A DNA stretch of 21,274 nucleotides from a virus: the IMG/VR virus record IMGVR_UViG_3300032560_000140, positions 1 to 21,274 of that record. One strand, written 5' to 3'. The notes under the pieces were generated by a model. It did no database searches, was not told the origin of the DNA, and saw only the letters and a list, made by a program, of their open reading frames with translations. The first letter of the stretch is position 1; each line of letters begins with the position of its first letter. The position numbers and the translations under genes are program-made. This document shows positions 5,930 through 13,017 of the stretch, one piece after another.

Positions 5930-8286
5930 CTGAAGACGAGATTAAAACACGCCAGCATTTAAAAGATAACTTTTTACATTATGCATCACGTTGTCTTAAA
6001 ATTCGCACTAAGCAAGGCGAGATTTCGCCGTTTATTTTAAATAAAGCGCAAGAATATATCCATCAGAAATTAGAAGAGCAAAGACTACAAACAGGTAAGG
6101 TTAGGGCGCTGATCTTGAAAGGGCGTCAGCAGGGCTGCTGTTTTTCACCAGACATGCGTGTACTAACATCTGACTATAGGTGGGTACCTATTGGCTCCAT
6201 TAATGTTGGCGACAAGCTGGTTAGTTGCGATGAAAACTCCGTAGGCTTTACTAAAATAGGGCGTAAACAATCAAGAAAATTCAGAACATCTACGGTAGAG
6301 GCCAAGGCAATTTTTTATAAGCCAACTTATGAAGTTTTATTTGATAATGGTGCACGGCTAAATGTAACGGCCGAACATCGAATGCTTAGCAAGCAAAGAG
6401 GGGGTTGCGAACAAAGGTGGCGACTCGTAGCGGACTTTAAGGTGGGCGATTATATTAGGATTGCAACAAGGCCACCAAACTATAAATCTAGTTATGAAGA
6501 CGGATGGATGGGAGGATTGATTGACGGCGAAGGAAGTATGAGGGGCAAAAATGGCGGAACAAAAAGAGTTAGTATACACCAGATTGCTGGGCCAATTTTA
6601 GACAGGATAAAGGCATATTTCAAAAACATTGATATGCCATATTGCGAGGTGTTGGATCGCCGAACTTCGGGGGTAAGCAGTAAGCTTGGGGATAAGCCAG
6701 TACATCGCCTAGATATACACAGATTACCGTACATAATAGAGTTATTTTCAAGATGTAGGCCAACAAGATTTACTAATGATGAGTGGCATTTGGGACACGA
6801 GTTACCTGGCAAAGCAGCTACAGACGGTATTAAACCTTGGGCAAAAATAATTAAAATAACTCCTTTAAAAAAACAAAAAGTTATCGACTTACAAACTAGC
6901 GAAAAGACGTATATGTGCGAAGGACTAGTGTCGCATAACTCAACTTATGTGGGCGGACGCTTCTATCATAAGACCACCCATAATAAGGGTACACAATGCT
7001 TTATCTTAACACATGCACTGGATGCTACCAACAACCTATTTAAAATGGCTCAGCGTTTTTACCAGAACACGCCAAACTTAGTTCAGCCCGATATCAGTAC
7101 TAACAACTCTAAAGAGCTAATCTTTGGGCGCTTAGATAGTGGATATAAACTAGGAACAGCCGAAAACAAAGCGGTCGGTCGTTCCAGCACCATCCAATTA
7201 TTCCATGGCTCGGAGATTGCTTTTTGGGCAAACGCCCAAGAACATACTAAGGGTATACTGCAAGCGGTGCCTGATTCTACTGGTACAGAAATCATACTGG
7301 AATCTACCGCTAATGGTGTCGGTAATTATTTCCATCAAATGTGGCAGAAAGCAGAAAGCGGCATGTCTGATTTTATTGCGGTATTCGTGCCTTGGTTTTG
7401 GCAAGAAGAATATAAAAGGTCAGTGCCGCCAGACTTTAAACCTAACCATATAGAGTTACGTTTAATTGAAGCTTATCGGTTAACCTTAGAGCAAATAGCT
7501 TGGCGGCGATTTAAAATTACTGATTTATCAGTTAACGGTCAAGACGGGGAGAAGAGCTTTTGCCAGGAATATCCATGTAATCCCAATGAAGCTTTCCAAC
7601 TTAAAGGTGAGAATTCATTTATAGATTCCTCAACAGTGATGCGTGCCAGAAAAGGAGAAGCCGAAAAATATGGGCCTTTAATTATGGGCGTTGACCCTGC
7701 AAGATTTGGTGATGATCGCACATCAATTATCTTTAGGCAAGGCCGTGTGGCATTTGGGTTACAAAGTTATACTAAGAAAGACACAATGGAGGTAACTGGC
7801 ATTGTTCATTCTTTGATTGAACAATATCGGCCTTTAAAGGTCTTTGTAGATGTGGGCGGCTTAGGAGCTGGGGTTGTAGATAGGCTAAATGAATTAGGCC
7901 ATAAAGAGGCCGTAGTTGCGGTTAACGCGGGTTCAAAAAGCTTAGATGATCAGAAGTATTCAAATAAGCGAGCTGAAATGTGGGGCAAATGTGCAAATTG
8001 GTTAGAGGATATCCCAGTACAAATACCAGATACAGACAGCTTACATGCGGATTTATGTGGAATACGCTATAGTTTTGATTCCAACTCTAGGTTAGTTATG
8101 GAGAAAAAGGAGGACATGAAAAAGAGGGGAATAAGATCGTCAGACGAAGCAGACGCGCTTTGTTTAACTTTTGCTTATCCTGTAACAGCATTTAGGGAAC
8201 AGCCCAACCCAAACGCACCAATACTTAAATCATTGGCACAAGATTTTAATACTAAACTGACAGCCATTAGGAGATCTAGGAAATAA
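5926..8286 (+). CDS. Terminase large subunit (packaging ATPase/nuclease) containing an intein
   Basis: The gene encodes 786 aa, of which 519 remain after removal of residues 72-338 as an intein. The host protein is the DNA-packaging motor. Its ATPase P-loop is LKGRQQGC|STYVGG, interrupted between Cys71 and Ser339. The Walker B acid is Glu430 in GSEIAFW and motif III is ESTANG (459-464). The C-terminal RNase H-like nuclease has Asp590 (GVDPARFGDD), Asp642 (VFVDVGG) and Asp743 (SDEADAL). All key residues are present, so the spliced protein should be active. The lysine of the P-loop is Lys65, the displaced position common in terminases (K.RQ.G.ST). The gene is coupled by a 4-nt overlap to the sigma-like gene. 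No terminator is seen before the convergent cassette 9 bp downstream. Confidence 0.92.
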   Translation: MTEDEIKTRQHLKDNFLHYASRCLKIRTKQGEISPFILNKAQEYIHQKLEEQRLQTGKVRALILKGRQQGCCFSPDMRVLTSDYRWVPIGSINVGDKLVSCDENSVGFTKIGRKQSRKFRTSTVEAKAIFYKPTYEVLFDNGARLNVTAEHRMLSKQRGGCEQRWRLVADFKVGDYIRIATRPPNYKSSYEDGWMGGLIDGEGSMRGKNGGTKRVSIHQIAGPILDRIKAYFKNIDMPYCEVLDRRTSGVSSKLGDKPVHRLDIHRLPYIIELFSRCRPTRFTNDEWHLGHELPGKAATDGIKPWAKIIKITPLKKQKVIDLQTSEKTYMCEGLVSHNSTYVGGRFYHKTTHNKGTQCFILTHALDATNNLFKMAQRFYQNTPNLVQPDISTNNSKELIFGRLDSGYKLGTAENKAVGRSSTIQLFHGSEIAFWANAQEHTKGILQAVPDSTGTEIILESTANGVGNYFHQMWQKAESGMSDFIAVFVPWFWQEEYKRSVPPDFKPNHIELRLIEAYRLTLEQIAWRRFKITDLSVNGQDGEKSFCQEYPCNPNEAFQLKGENSFIDSSTVMRARKGEAEKYGPLIMGVDPARFGDDRTSIIFRQGRVAFGLQSYTKKDTMEVTGIVHSLIEQYRPLKVFVDVGGLGAGVVDRLNELGHKEAVVAVNAGSKSLDDQKYSNKRAEMWGKCANWLEDIPVQIPDTDSLHADLCGIRYSFDSNSRLVMEKKEDMKKRGIRSSDEADALCLTFAYPVTAFREQPNPNAPILKSLAQDFNTKLTAIRRSRK
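6139..6939 (+). mobile_element. Intein with LAGLIDADG homing endonuclease motif in the terminase P-loop
   Basis: A 267-aa in-frame insertion (residues 72-338 of the terminase). It starts with Cys72 in block A (CFSPDMRVLTSDYRWVPIGSI, then NVGDKLVS). Block B is NVTAEH with Thr148 and His151. It ends with KVIDLQTS…YMCEGLVSHN, whose His337-Asn338 is followed by Ser339 as the +1 nucleophile. These are the residues needed for standard protein splicing. Between the splicing blocks lies one clear LAGLIDADG-type motif, GGLIDGEGS (residues 196-204), with acidic Asp200. A second copy is not obvious, so the endonuclease may be a homodimeric single-motif type or degenerate. Splicing restores the P-loop GRQQGCST. 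Confidence 0.9.
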
Positions 8287-8295
8287 GTTTTTATT

Positions 8296-8523
8296 TTACC
8301 ACCAATGTTTTACACTATTTAGAATCATGGTTAACATAAAAGCAAGAGTAGAAACATTTAGGGCAATTAATACATTTAATCTAGTTTTTATACCTCCTAT
8401 TTCGCCTTTTATACCCTCTATTTCGCCTTTTATACCCTCTATTTTGCCGTTTATTTTAGCTTCAAAATGCAGAAGCTCGGCCTCTATTAAGTTTAAACAA
8501 TAATTTAATGCTGTATTATCCAT
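8296..8523 (-). CDS. Coiled-coil membrane protein C (short paralogue)
   Basis: The product is 75 aa. The head (NTALNYCLNLIEAEL) is a shortened form of that in A, B, D and E and lacks the ATK.DL signature. The coil is made of nearly identical heptads (G.IEGIK repeated three times) encoded by 21-bp tandem repeats. A C-terminal membrane helix follows (LNVLIALNVSTLAFMLTMIL). It is transcribed against the virion genes, 22 bp after protein D, and its stop lies 9 bp from the end of the terminase gene. Function is unknown. Confidence 0.65.
   Translation of the reverse strand: MDNTALNYCLNLIEAELLHFEAKINGKIEGIKGEIEGIKGEIGGIKTRLNVLIALNVSTLAFMLTMILNSVKHWW
8386..8448. repeat. Three 21-bp tandem repeats encoding coiled-coil heptads
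   Basis: Units at 8386-8406, 8407-8427 and 8428-8448 follow TTTTATACCCTCTATTTCGCC with at most two changes. Because 21 bp is exactly seven codons, each unit adds one heptad (GEIEGIK-type) to the coil of protein C without changing its register. Confidence 0.9.
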
Positions 8524-8545
8524 CTATATATCCATAATGTTTCTT

Positions 8546-8848
8546 TTAAAACTTCCCGAAATACTTTAATATTACCCCTACAATAATCGGAGCATAAATA
8601 AATCCTAAGATTGAATATACCATAAAATACTTTAATTCAGATTTAACTTCTTTAATGTCACTTTTTAACTCAGTTCTCAATGCTTTAATCTCGGCCTTTA
8701 CATCTTTAATCTCGGCCTTCAAGTCAGATTTAGTTGCCAAACCTTGTAACATACTTTCTAATGCAATAAGCTGGGCTTCGGCTTGTTCCTCTGGAACTCC
8801 GCTTGCTTTTAAATCTTTTAGATATTGTATAACCCTAGCGCTATCCAT
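8546..8848 (-). CDS. Coiled-coil membrane protein D (DUF1640-like)
   Basis: The product is 100 aa. The start at 8848 (MDSARVIQYL) has GGGGA about 7 nt upstream; an in-frame ATG at 8860 overlaps that site and is less likely. The head (RVIQYLKDLKASGVPEEQAEAQLIAL) and ATKSDL signature match paralogues A, B and E. The coil alternates KAEIK.V / KAEIKAL / ELKSDIKEV units and is followed by a terminal hydrophobic helix (FMVYSILGFIYAPIIVGVIL). It is the promoter-proximal gene of a two-gene minus-strand cassette placed between terminase and portal. This location and orientation are typical of a phage moron, expressed independently of the late operon. Confidence 0.75.
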   Translation of the reverse strand: MDSARVIQYLKDLKASGVPEEQAEAQLIALESMLQGLATKSDLKAEIKDVKAEIKALRTELKSDIKEVKSELKYFMVYSILGFIYAPIIVGVILKYFGKF

Positions 8849-8879
8849 ATATATCCCCATTTTATAGTTATTTCCTTAG

Positions 8880-8908
8880 ATTTTACTATACTAAAAACTT
8901 AGATACAA
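8880..8908 (-). promoter_or_regulatory. Possible promoter of the C/D cassette
   Basis: Reading leftward, TTGTAT (8908-8903), a 17-bp spacer and TAAAAT (8885-8880) give a moderate sigma70 match. The predicted start near 8873 lies 25 nt before the D start codon. An imperfect inverted repeat (CTTAGATAC … GTATCTATCTAAG, about 8898-8926) overlaps the -35 side. Confidence 0.35.
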
Positions 8909-8955
8909 GGAATGTATCTATCTAAGTAGTTCAACCACCATGAAAAGGATTTCAA

Positions 8956-11070
8956 ATGGTCGCTAAAAAGCACACGGATAAGTTAAACGAAATTAAAAAA
9001 AATATTGAGCAAGCGCACGAATATTTTATAAAGAATGTTAATCGCTTTAATGACTTTATGAAGTTTGTCTTCCAGACTTCGTTGTCATCGGACGATATCA
9101 CAAAATTAGATGTACTACAAAAGCCAGCAATAGAATTTAATATCTTAGAGGCGATGATATCAAGACTCAGGGGCGAATTCGCCAAACAAGAACCATCCAT
9201 AGTAGCTCGGGCGGCTGATGGTGTTAGGATAGAAGAGCTGACCCCTGAGTTTTTACAAACATTAGAAATAATTGAGGCGCATTTACGCGAGATTTTCTTT
9301 GATGCCTCGAATGATGCATTAGAGTATAACATTTACTCTGATTTATTGGCTGGCGGCTATTCTGTTGTTTATGTTTATACAGGATATATTAATGAACTGT
9401 CGTTTGAGCAAAACATTAAGGTGGAGCGAGTATTTGATCCAACTTTAACGGGCTTCGATCCTTTAGCAAGAGAATCGCATAAGGGTGACGGCAATTACTG
9501 CTTTCAATTAATTCCTAAATCAAAAGAAGACTTTGAGGAAGAATTCGGCAAAGGTTCAGCTGATAATATGAAGTTTGAAAGATCGAGCGCAGTAGGGGAT
9601 TTTAATTGGAGCTATTTAAATCAAGATCAAGAAATCATACTGGTTGCTGATTATTACTGCAAGAAGAAGAAGAAAGAAAAGATAGTTAAACTTTCCAATG
9701 GTCATACTATTGTTAAAAAGCATTATGAAGAATTCCTTAAACTATGGGGAAATCAAGGCTTTATTGAACAAGCTCCCGTTGTTATAGATGAAAGGGAAAC
9801 TATTATAGAGACAATCGACAGATATATGGTTTGTGAAGATAAAGTACTATCCCACGAAGAAACACCGTATAAATTTCTCCCATTAGTATTTATTGACGGC
9901 AATAGTGTTGTAATTAGAGAAAACGAAGATGGTGCATCAATGCAGATGACACGGCCTTTTGTTTATCATGCTAAAGGTGTACAACAACTTAAAAACTTCT
10001 CAGGACAGACCGTTGCTGCCGAAATTGAAAATATGGTACAACATAAATTCATGGTGGCTGTAGAGTCCATCCCTGAAGACTACGCTGATGCTTATAAGAA
10101 CGTACAGCAAGCATCTACATTAGTTTATAACGCATTTTACAAAGATAATCCAGAACAACCTTTACCTCCTCCAAGAGAAGTTCAACGAACTCCTACTCCT
10201 GACATTGTTAATATGACTTTTATGGGAACCGATCAAGTTACCCAAACTATATTAGGTACGTACGATTCCATATTAGGAACTAACGATAAGCAAATATCAG
10301 GGGTCGCCATTCAGCAAGGCGCTATGCAATCTAATGCTGCCGCTATTCCTTATTTACAGGGATATATTAGAGGATTAAATAGGGTTGCTCAAATAGTTGT
10401 TGACTTAATTCCTAAGTATTATGTAACGCCTAGAAGTTTACCGGTAAAGGCACCTGACGGTAAGCGCTCTTATCAAATTATTAATCACCCAAACAATCCC
10501 AATAGTGTAGACTTTAGCTACAACCCAAATAGTTTACAGATTAAGGTAGAAGCAGGTGTTAGTAGCGCAGTACAAAAACAAGTTGCATTAGATCAAATAA
10601 TTAGAATGATGCAATCCAGTCAATTGTTTGCCGAATTTATTAATACCATGGGGCTAGAGACTATCCTAGATAACATGGATATTAGAGGCATTGAGGGTCT
10701 CAAAGCTCAAGCCGTTCAGTTTATGAAGCAATTAGAAGAACAAAAAGCACAACAGGCCCAGCAAGGTAACCCAGAAGAAACAGCAATGCGCGAGCAAACC
10801 GAGGCTATTAAAGAAATTGAGATGGCTAAGATTCAGCAACAACAACAAAAACAAGAGGGGGAGCTGGCTATTCAAGCCGCTAAAGTTGCTAATGAAAAAA
10901 CCCTAACTGACGTTAAGTTTATGCAGATTATGGCGCAAATTAATCAGAATCAAACCAAACTTGGAATTGAACAAGAAAAGGTTGACTCTGAAAATGCTAG
11001 AACTGCAATTGAGCAAGCAATGCAACATGTTCAAAATTTACGGAAAAATGTAGAGGATAATCACAAATAG
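8956..11070 (+). CDS. Portal protein, P22 gp1-like
   Basis: The product is 704 aa, close to the 725 aa of P22 gp1. The start has AAAAGGA 7 nt upstream. The N-terminal region (AHEYFIKNVNRFNDFMKFVF … LQKPAIEFNILEAMISRLRGEFAKQEPSI) and the middle portion (FQLIPKSKEDFEEEFGK, IDRYMVCED, KFLPLVFIDG) follow the P22-type portal pattern. TGTYDSILGTNDKQISGVAIQQGAMQSNAA matches the segment before the stem/clip region. The last 110 residues are a Gln/Glu/Lys-rich helical stretch like the long barrel of P22 portal. Twelve copies form the vertex through which terminase pumps DNA. It follows terminase but is separated from it by a reverse-strand cassette. Confidence 0.85.
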   Translation: MVAKKHTDKLNEIKKNIEQAHEYFIKNVNRFNDFMKFVFQTSLSSDDITKLDVLQKPAIEFNILEAMISRLRGEFAKQEPSIVARAADGVRIEELTPEFLQTLEIIEAHLREIFFDASNDALEYNIYSDLLAGGYSVVYVYTGYINELSFEQNIKVERVFDPTLTGFDPLARESHKGDGNYCFQLIPKSKEDFEEEFGKGSADNMKFERSSAVGDFNWSYLNQDQEIILVADYYCKKKKKEKIVKLSNGHTIVKKHYEEFLKLWGNQGFIEQAPVVIDERETIIETIDRYMVCEDKVLSHEETPYKFLPLVFIDGNSVVIRENEDGASMQMTRPFVYHAKGVQQLKNFSGQTVAAEIENMVQHKFMVAVESIPEDYADAYKNVQQASTLVYNAFYKDNPEQPLPPPREVQRTPTPDIVNMTFMGTDQVTQTILGTYDSILGTNDKQISGVAIQQGAMQSNAAAIPYLQGYIRGLNRVAQIVVDLIPKYYVTPRSLPVKAPDGKRSYQIINHPNNPNSVDFSYNPNSLQIKVEAGVSSAVQKQVALDQIIRMMQSSQLFAEFINTMGLETILDNMDIRGIEGLKAQAVQFMKQLEEQKAQQAQQGNPEETAMREQTEAIKEIEMAKIQQQQQKQEGELAIQAAKVANEKTLTDVKFMQIMAQINQNQTKLGIEQEKVDSENARTAIEQAMQHVQNLRKNVEDNHK

Positions 11071-11081
11071 AAATTAGCTTT

Positions 11082-11315
11082 ATGAAAGAAAAAACTACTA
11101 CTACTGAAACTACAGCACGAATTAATAAATTGCTCGAGCTAAAAAAGAATCACTCTTTAACTACTTTTGACAAAAGAGAATTAAATAATTTGTTGTCTCA
11201 GATGGCAAAAAATACCAAACGAGACAGAGCTAGAAGCGGTAGGGCTTGGGCGCGTGGCAGCATCGATAGAATTAATTGTCCTGGCACTGTGCTTAATGGG
11301 GAAGTAATAGAGTAA
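11082..11315 (+). CDS. Hypothetical protein downstream of portal
   Basis: The product is 77 aa, basic, with a helical segment (INKLLELKKNHSLTTFDKRELNNLLSQMAKN) followed by an Arg-rich stretch (KRDRARSGRAWARG) and a short C-terminal strand. No domain is recognised. It begins 11 nt after the portal stop with no clear ribosome site. The basic tail suggests nucleic-acid or virion contact, which is inference only. Confidence 0.5.
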   Translation: MKEKTTTTETTARINKLLELKKNHSLTTFDKRELNNLLSQMAKNTKRDRARSGRAWARGSIDRINCPGTVLNGEVIE

Positions 11316-11375
11316 ACTTATTGCAAAACAATTTAATTTAATGCGATACTCTAAGGAATAGAATAGGGAAATTAT

Positions 11376-11537
11376 ATGATAACTAAATCGCGTACTTTCC
11401 CACCGCTAAAGCCCCTTGCTTTGATTACGTTAGCAGAATATGAAGCACTTGAGTTGAAGCAAGATTTAGATTATAAAAATCTTTTAGTTGATGCTAAATT
11501 TGAAGCGGAAAGAGGAAAATTATTTTTAAAGGAGTAG
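11376..11537 (+). CDS. Small hypothetical protein
   Basis: The product is 53 aa (MITKSRTFPPLKPLALITLAEYEALEL…). ATG 11376 has AGGGAA 5 nt upstream, and the frame ends in AAGGAGTAG, so its last codons carry the ribosome site of the next gene. It has a Pro-rich start and a charged helical rest. No family is recognised. Confidence 0.6.
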   Translation: MITKSRTFPPLKPLALITLAEYEALELKQDLDYKNLLVDAKFEAERGKLFLKE

Positions 11538-11540
11538 AAA

Positions 11541-11756
11541 ATGTCAAAACTAACTACTAAAGCCAGAAAGAGATTAAAACCAAAAGAATTTGCGCTACCT
11601 AAATCACGTAAATATCCAGTACCAGATAAGGCTCATGCTAAAAATGCTAAAGCTCGTGCATCTGAGATGGAACATAAAGGCAAGATATCTAAAGCAACAG
11701 AAGAAAAGATAGACGCTAAGGCTAATAAGGTTCTTAAGGGAAAGAAAAATAAATGA
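11541..11756 (+). CDS. Small basic phage protein (DUF6582-like pattern)
   Basis: The product is 71 aa with a strong ribosome site (AAGGAG, 6 nt before the ATG). The pattern LKPKEFALPKSRKYPVPDKAHAKNAKARASE, followed by GKIS..TEEKIDAKANKVL, is one I associate with small DUF6582-type proteins common in phage structural regions and in bacteria. The name is from memory of the pattern and should be treated as tentative. It is lysine-rich throughout and predicted soluble. Its stop overlaps the next start (ATGA). Confidence 0.65.
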   Translation: MSKLTTKARKRLKPKEFALPKSRKYPVPDKAHAKNAKARASEMEHKGKISKATEEKIDAKANKVLKGKKNK

Positions 11757-11959
11757 AAAACGAAGATGAACTTGTACCTGTAATAACTGAAAAACCCGAA
11801 GAAGAAAAGGTAATCGAGATTGCAGAGGATTCAGTTATTCTTACGGATTATGCGCTTAGTGAGAGTGAGCTTGCAGAATTTCACCGAGAATCCTCAGTTG
11901 AATATTGGCGAACTATAGAATTACCGCCCTCGCCTAAATATAAACCTGGCGCCCCATAA
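11753..11959 (+). CDS. Small acidic hypothetical protein
   Basis: The product is 68 aa and strongly acidic (EKPEEEKVIEIAEDS), with a Pro-rich end (PPSPKYKPGAP). Its start overlaps the preceding basic protein's stop by 4 nt, so the two are translationally coupled. The opposite charges suggest the pair could interact. No family is recognised. Confidence 0.6.
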   Translation: MKNEDELVPVITEKPEEEKVIEIAEDSVILTDYALSESELAEFHRESSVEYWRTIELPPSPKYKPGAP

Positions 11960-11983
11960 ATTTTAACAAACAAGGAGAGTACT

Positions 11984-12337
11984 ATGCCTACAGATAATCA
12001 ACCTAAAAGCATTACGACTGTATTGAATAAACTTAAAGCCGAACTACACGAAGCTATGGCTAATTTCCATGCTAAAATAGATGCCATTGGACATCATGTT
12101 GAGGCCGAAGCACCTAAGATTGAATCCGATGTTGCTAGCGCAGTTTCCAATATTCAGCCAGAAGTTAATGAAGCCGTTAATGCGCTAGCAGCGGTTGAAC
12201 CAGTCGTTAATACTGTAATAGGAGTTGCTGCACCTGAAGCATTACCTATTGTTGAGGGCGTTGAAAGCGCTGTATCTACAGTAGCTAGCGTGGTTGACGC
12301 TCCTAATTCGCCAGCTAAAAAAAAGCTTAGAATATAG
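11984..12337 (+). CDS. Amphipathic helical protein
   Basis: The product is 117 aa with a good ribosome site (AAGGAG, 7 nt before the ATG). The N-terminal half is a helix (LNKLKAELHEAMANFHAKIDAIGHHVEAEAP). The rest is Ala/Val/Glu-rich with repeating VEP/VEG.ESAVS turns, and the end is basic (PAKKKLRI). It has no true membrane helix. It is the last gene of the portal cluster; a strong terminator begins 8 bp after its stop. It could be a minor virion or scaffolding accessory protein, but the sequence does not decide this. Confidence 0.6.
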   Translation: MPTDNQPKSITTVLNKLKAELHEAMANFHAKIDAIGHHVEAEAPKIESDVASAVSNIQPEVNEAVNALAAVEPVVNTVIGVAAPEALPIVEGVESAVSTVASVVDAPNSPAKKKLRI

Positions 12338-12345
12338 TATTAAGC

Positions 12346-12390
12346 GCATATACACTAACATAAATTATTAGTGTATATGCTATTTTTTAT
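12346..12390 (+). terminator. Strong intrinsic terminator of the portal cluster
   Basis: A 13-bp perfect stem, GCATATACACTAA (12346-12358) with TTAGTGTATATGC (12368-12380), encloses a 9-nt loop and is followed by TATTTTTTAT. This is the clearest terminator in the window. It implies that scaffold and coat need a promoter further downstream, or antitermination. Confidence 0.8.
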
Positions 12391-12394
12391 CATT

Positions 12395-12417
12395 GATTAT
12401 ACAGTTACTGTATAATC
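12395..12417. promoter_or_regulatory. Perfect palindrome abutting a start codon
   Basis: GATTATACAG (12395-12404) and CTGTATAATC (12408-12417) form a 10-bp perfect inverted repeat around TTA, ending right at ATG 12418. It contains TATAAT at 12411-12416. It may be an operator, a second hairpin behind the terminator, or a -10 element for an internal start. Confidence 0.5.
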
Positions 12418-12618
12418 ATGCAGAAAGATGATTGGGCAACAGAAGATTTTATAACGTACGAGGTTTTAATTATTTTAGAAGCACGCATAGAAAAGTCCAT
12501 AGAAATTGCAATCAATTTACTAAATGCTGGGGTTAGTCCTGAGATAATAAGTAAATGCGTAGGATTATCTCTAGAAGAAATAGAAGAATTACCAAGATAT
12601 GAAGGGCGCACTTACTAA
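12418..12618 (+). CDS. 66-aa protein resembling the C-terminal tail of Rpn/PD-(D/E)XK transposase-like proteins
   Basis: The stretch IEIAINLLNAGVSPEIISKCVGLSLEEIEEL matches the tail typical of recombination-promoting nuclease (Rpn, YhgA-like) proteins, where iA..LL..G.s.e.I...tGLs.eEI..L is a recurring end. The nuclease domain is absent. The first 30 residues (DDWATEDFITYEVLIILEARIEKS) are a helical lead-in. No ribosome site is visible before ATG 12418, which directly follows a palindrome. It may be a remnant, a leaderless gene, or a small standalone protein that binds a full-length Rpn. It stands alone between two terminator-like hairpins. Confidence 0.45.
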   Translation: MQKDDWATEDFITYEVLIILEARIEKSIEIAINLLNAGVSPEIISKCVGLSLEEIEELPRYEGRTY

Positions 12619-12664
12619 TTTTCTTTTATTGTACTAATATACAAATATTCATATTAAATATCCT

Positions 12665-12697
12665 AGCCGCTAATGATTTGAACAACCGTTAGCGGCT
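12665..12697 (+). terminator. Hairpin terminator between convergent genes
   Basis: A 9-bp perfect stem, AGCCGCTAA (12665-12673) with TTAGCGGCT (12689-12697), encloses a 15-nt loop and is followed on the plus strand by TTCTTTAT. It separates the 66-aa ORF from VapD, which is read from the other side. The minus-strand T run is poor. Confidence 0.65.
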
Positions 12698-12716
12698 TTC
12701 TTTATATTATTATCGA

Positions 12717-13007
12717 TTATGTATGGTTTTTAACTATTACTGTAAAATCTGACCAGTCTTCTACTTTGAAAGCTCTAATGTCTCTTACTGAAAGCCTAAA
12801 CCAGTCTATATTAGATAATATTCTAATTGCTTCATAAAGGTGGGATAAGGTGTTAGCGTCTTCTTTTGTAGTATAAAGACTCCCTTGTTTCCATTCAAAA
12901 CCTACTTCTTCCAATTCTTTGGAAATTTCCGTATAAGCACCATTATAGGGTTCGCCATAATGCTTTTTTAGATCGTCAATTTTTAAATCAAATGCTATTG
13001 CGTACAT
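12717..13007 (-). CDS. vapD: VapD-family ribonuclease (virulence-associated protein D)
   Basis: The product is 96 aa, the usual VapD length. It starts at ATG 13007 with AAGGA about 6 nt upstream; a longer in-frame start at 13070 would add residues that overlap the upstream gene and do not match the family. The hallmark MYAIAFDL with Asp7 opens the protein. It continues [39 protein letters not shown], then the conserved [17 protein letters not shown]. VapD has a Cas2-like ferredoxin fold and, in characterised members, cleaves RNA as a homodimer and can act as the toxin of a toxin-antitoxin pair. The gene lies 10 bp after coiled-coil protein E on the same strand, so they are likely co-transcribed. 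It is reverse to the virion genes, typical of a lysogenic-conversion cargo gene. Confidence 0.88.
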   Translation of the reverse strand: MYAIAFDLKIDDLKKHYGEPYNGAYTEISKELEEVGFEWKQGSLYTTKEDANTLSHLYEAIRILSNIDWFRLSVRDIRAFKVEDWSDFTVIVKNHT

Positions 13008-13017
13008 ACTAAAGTCC

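Noticed and set aside
7083-7404. Minus-strand frames inside the terminase gene
   Set aside because: They are shadows of conserved terminase ATPase sequence with no ribosome sites or domains.
8386-8448. Possible CRISPR array
   Set aside because: The 21-bp units are contiguous, without spacers, and encode in-frame coil heptads.
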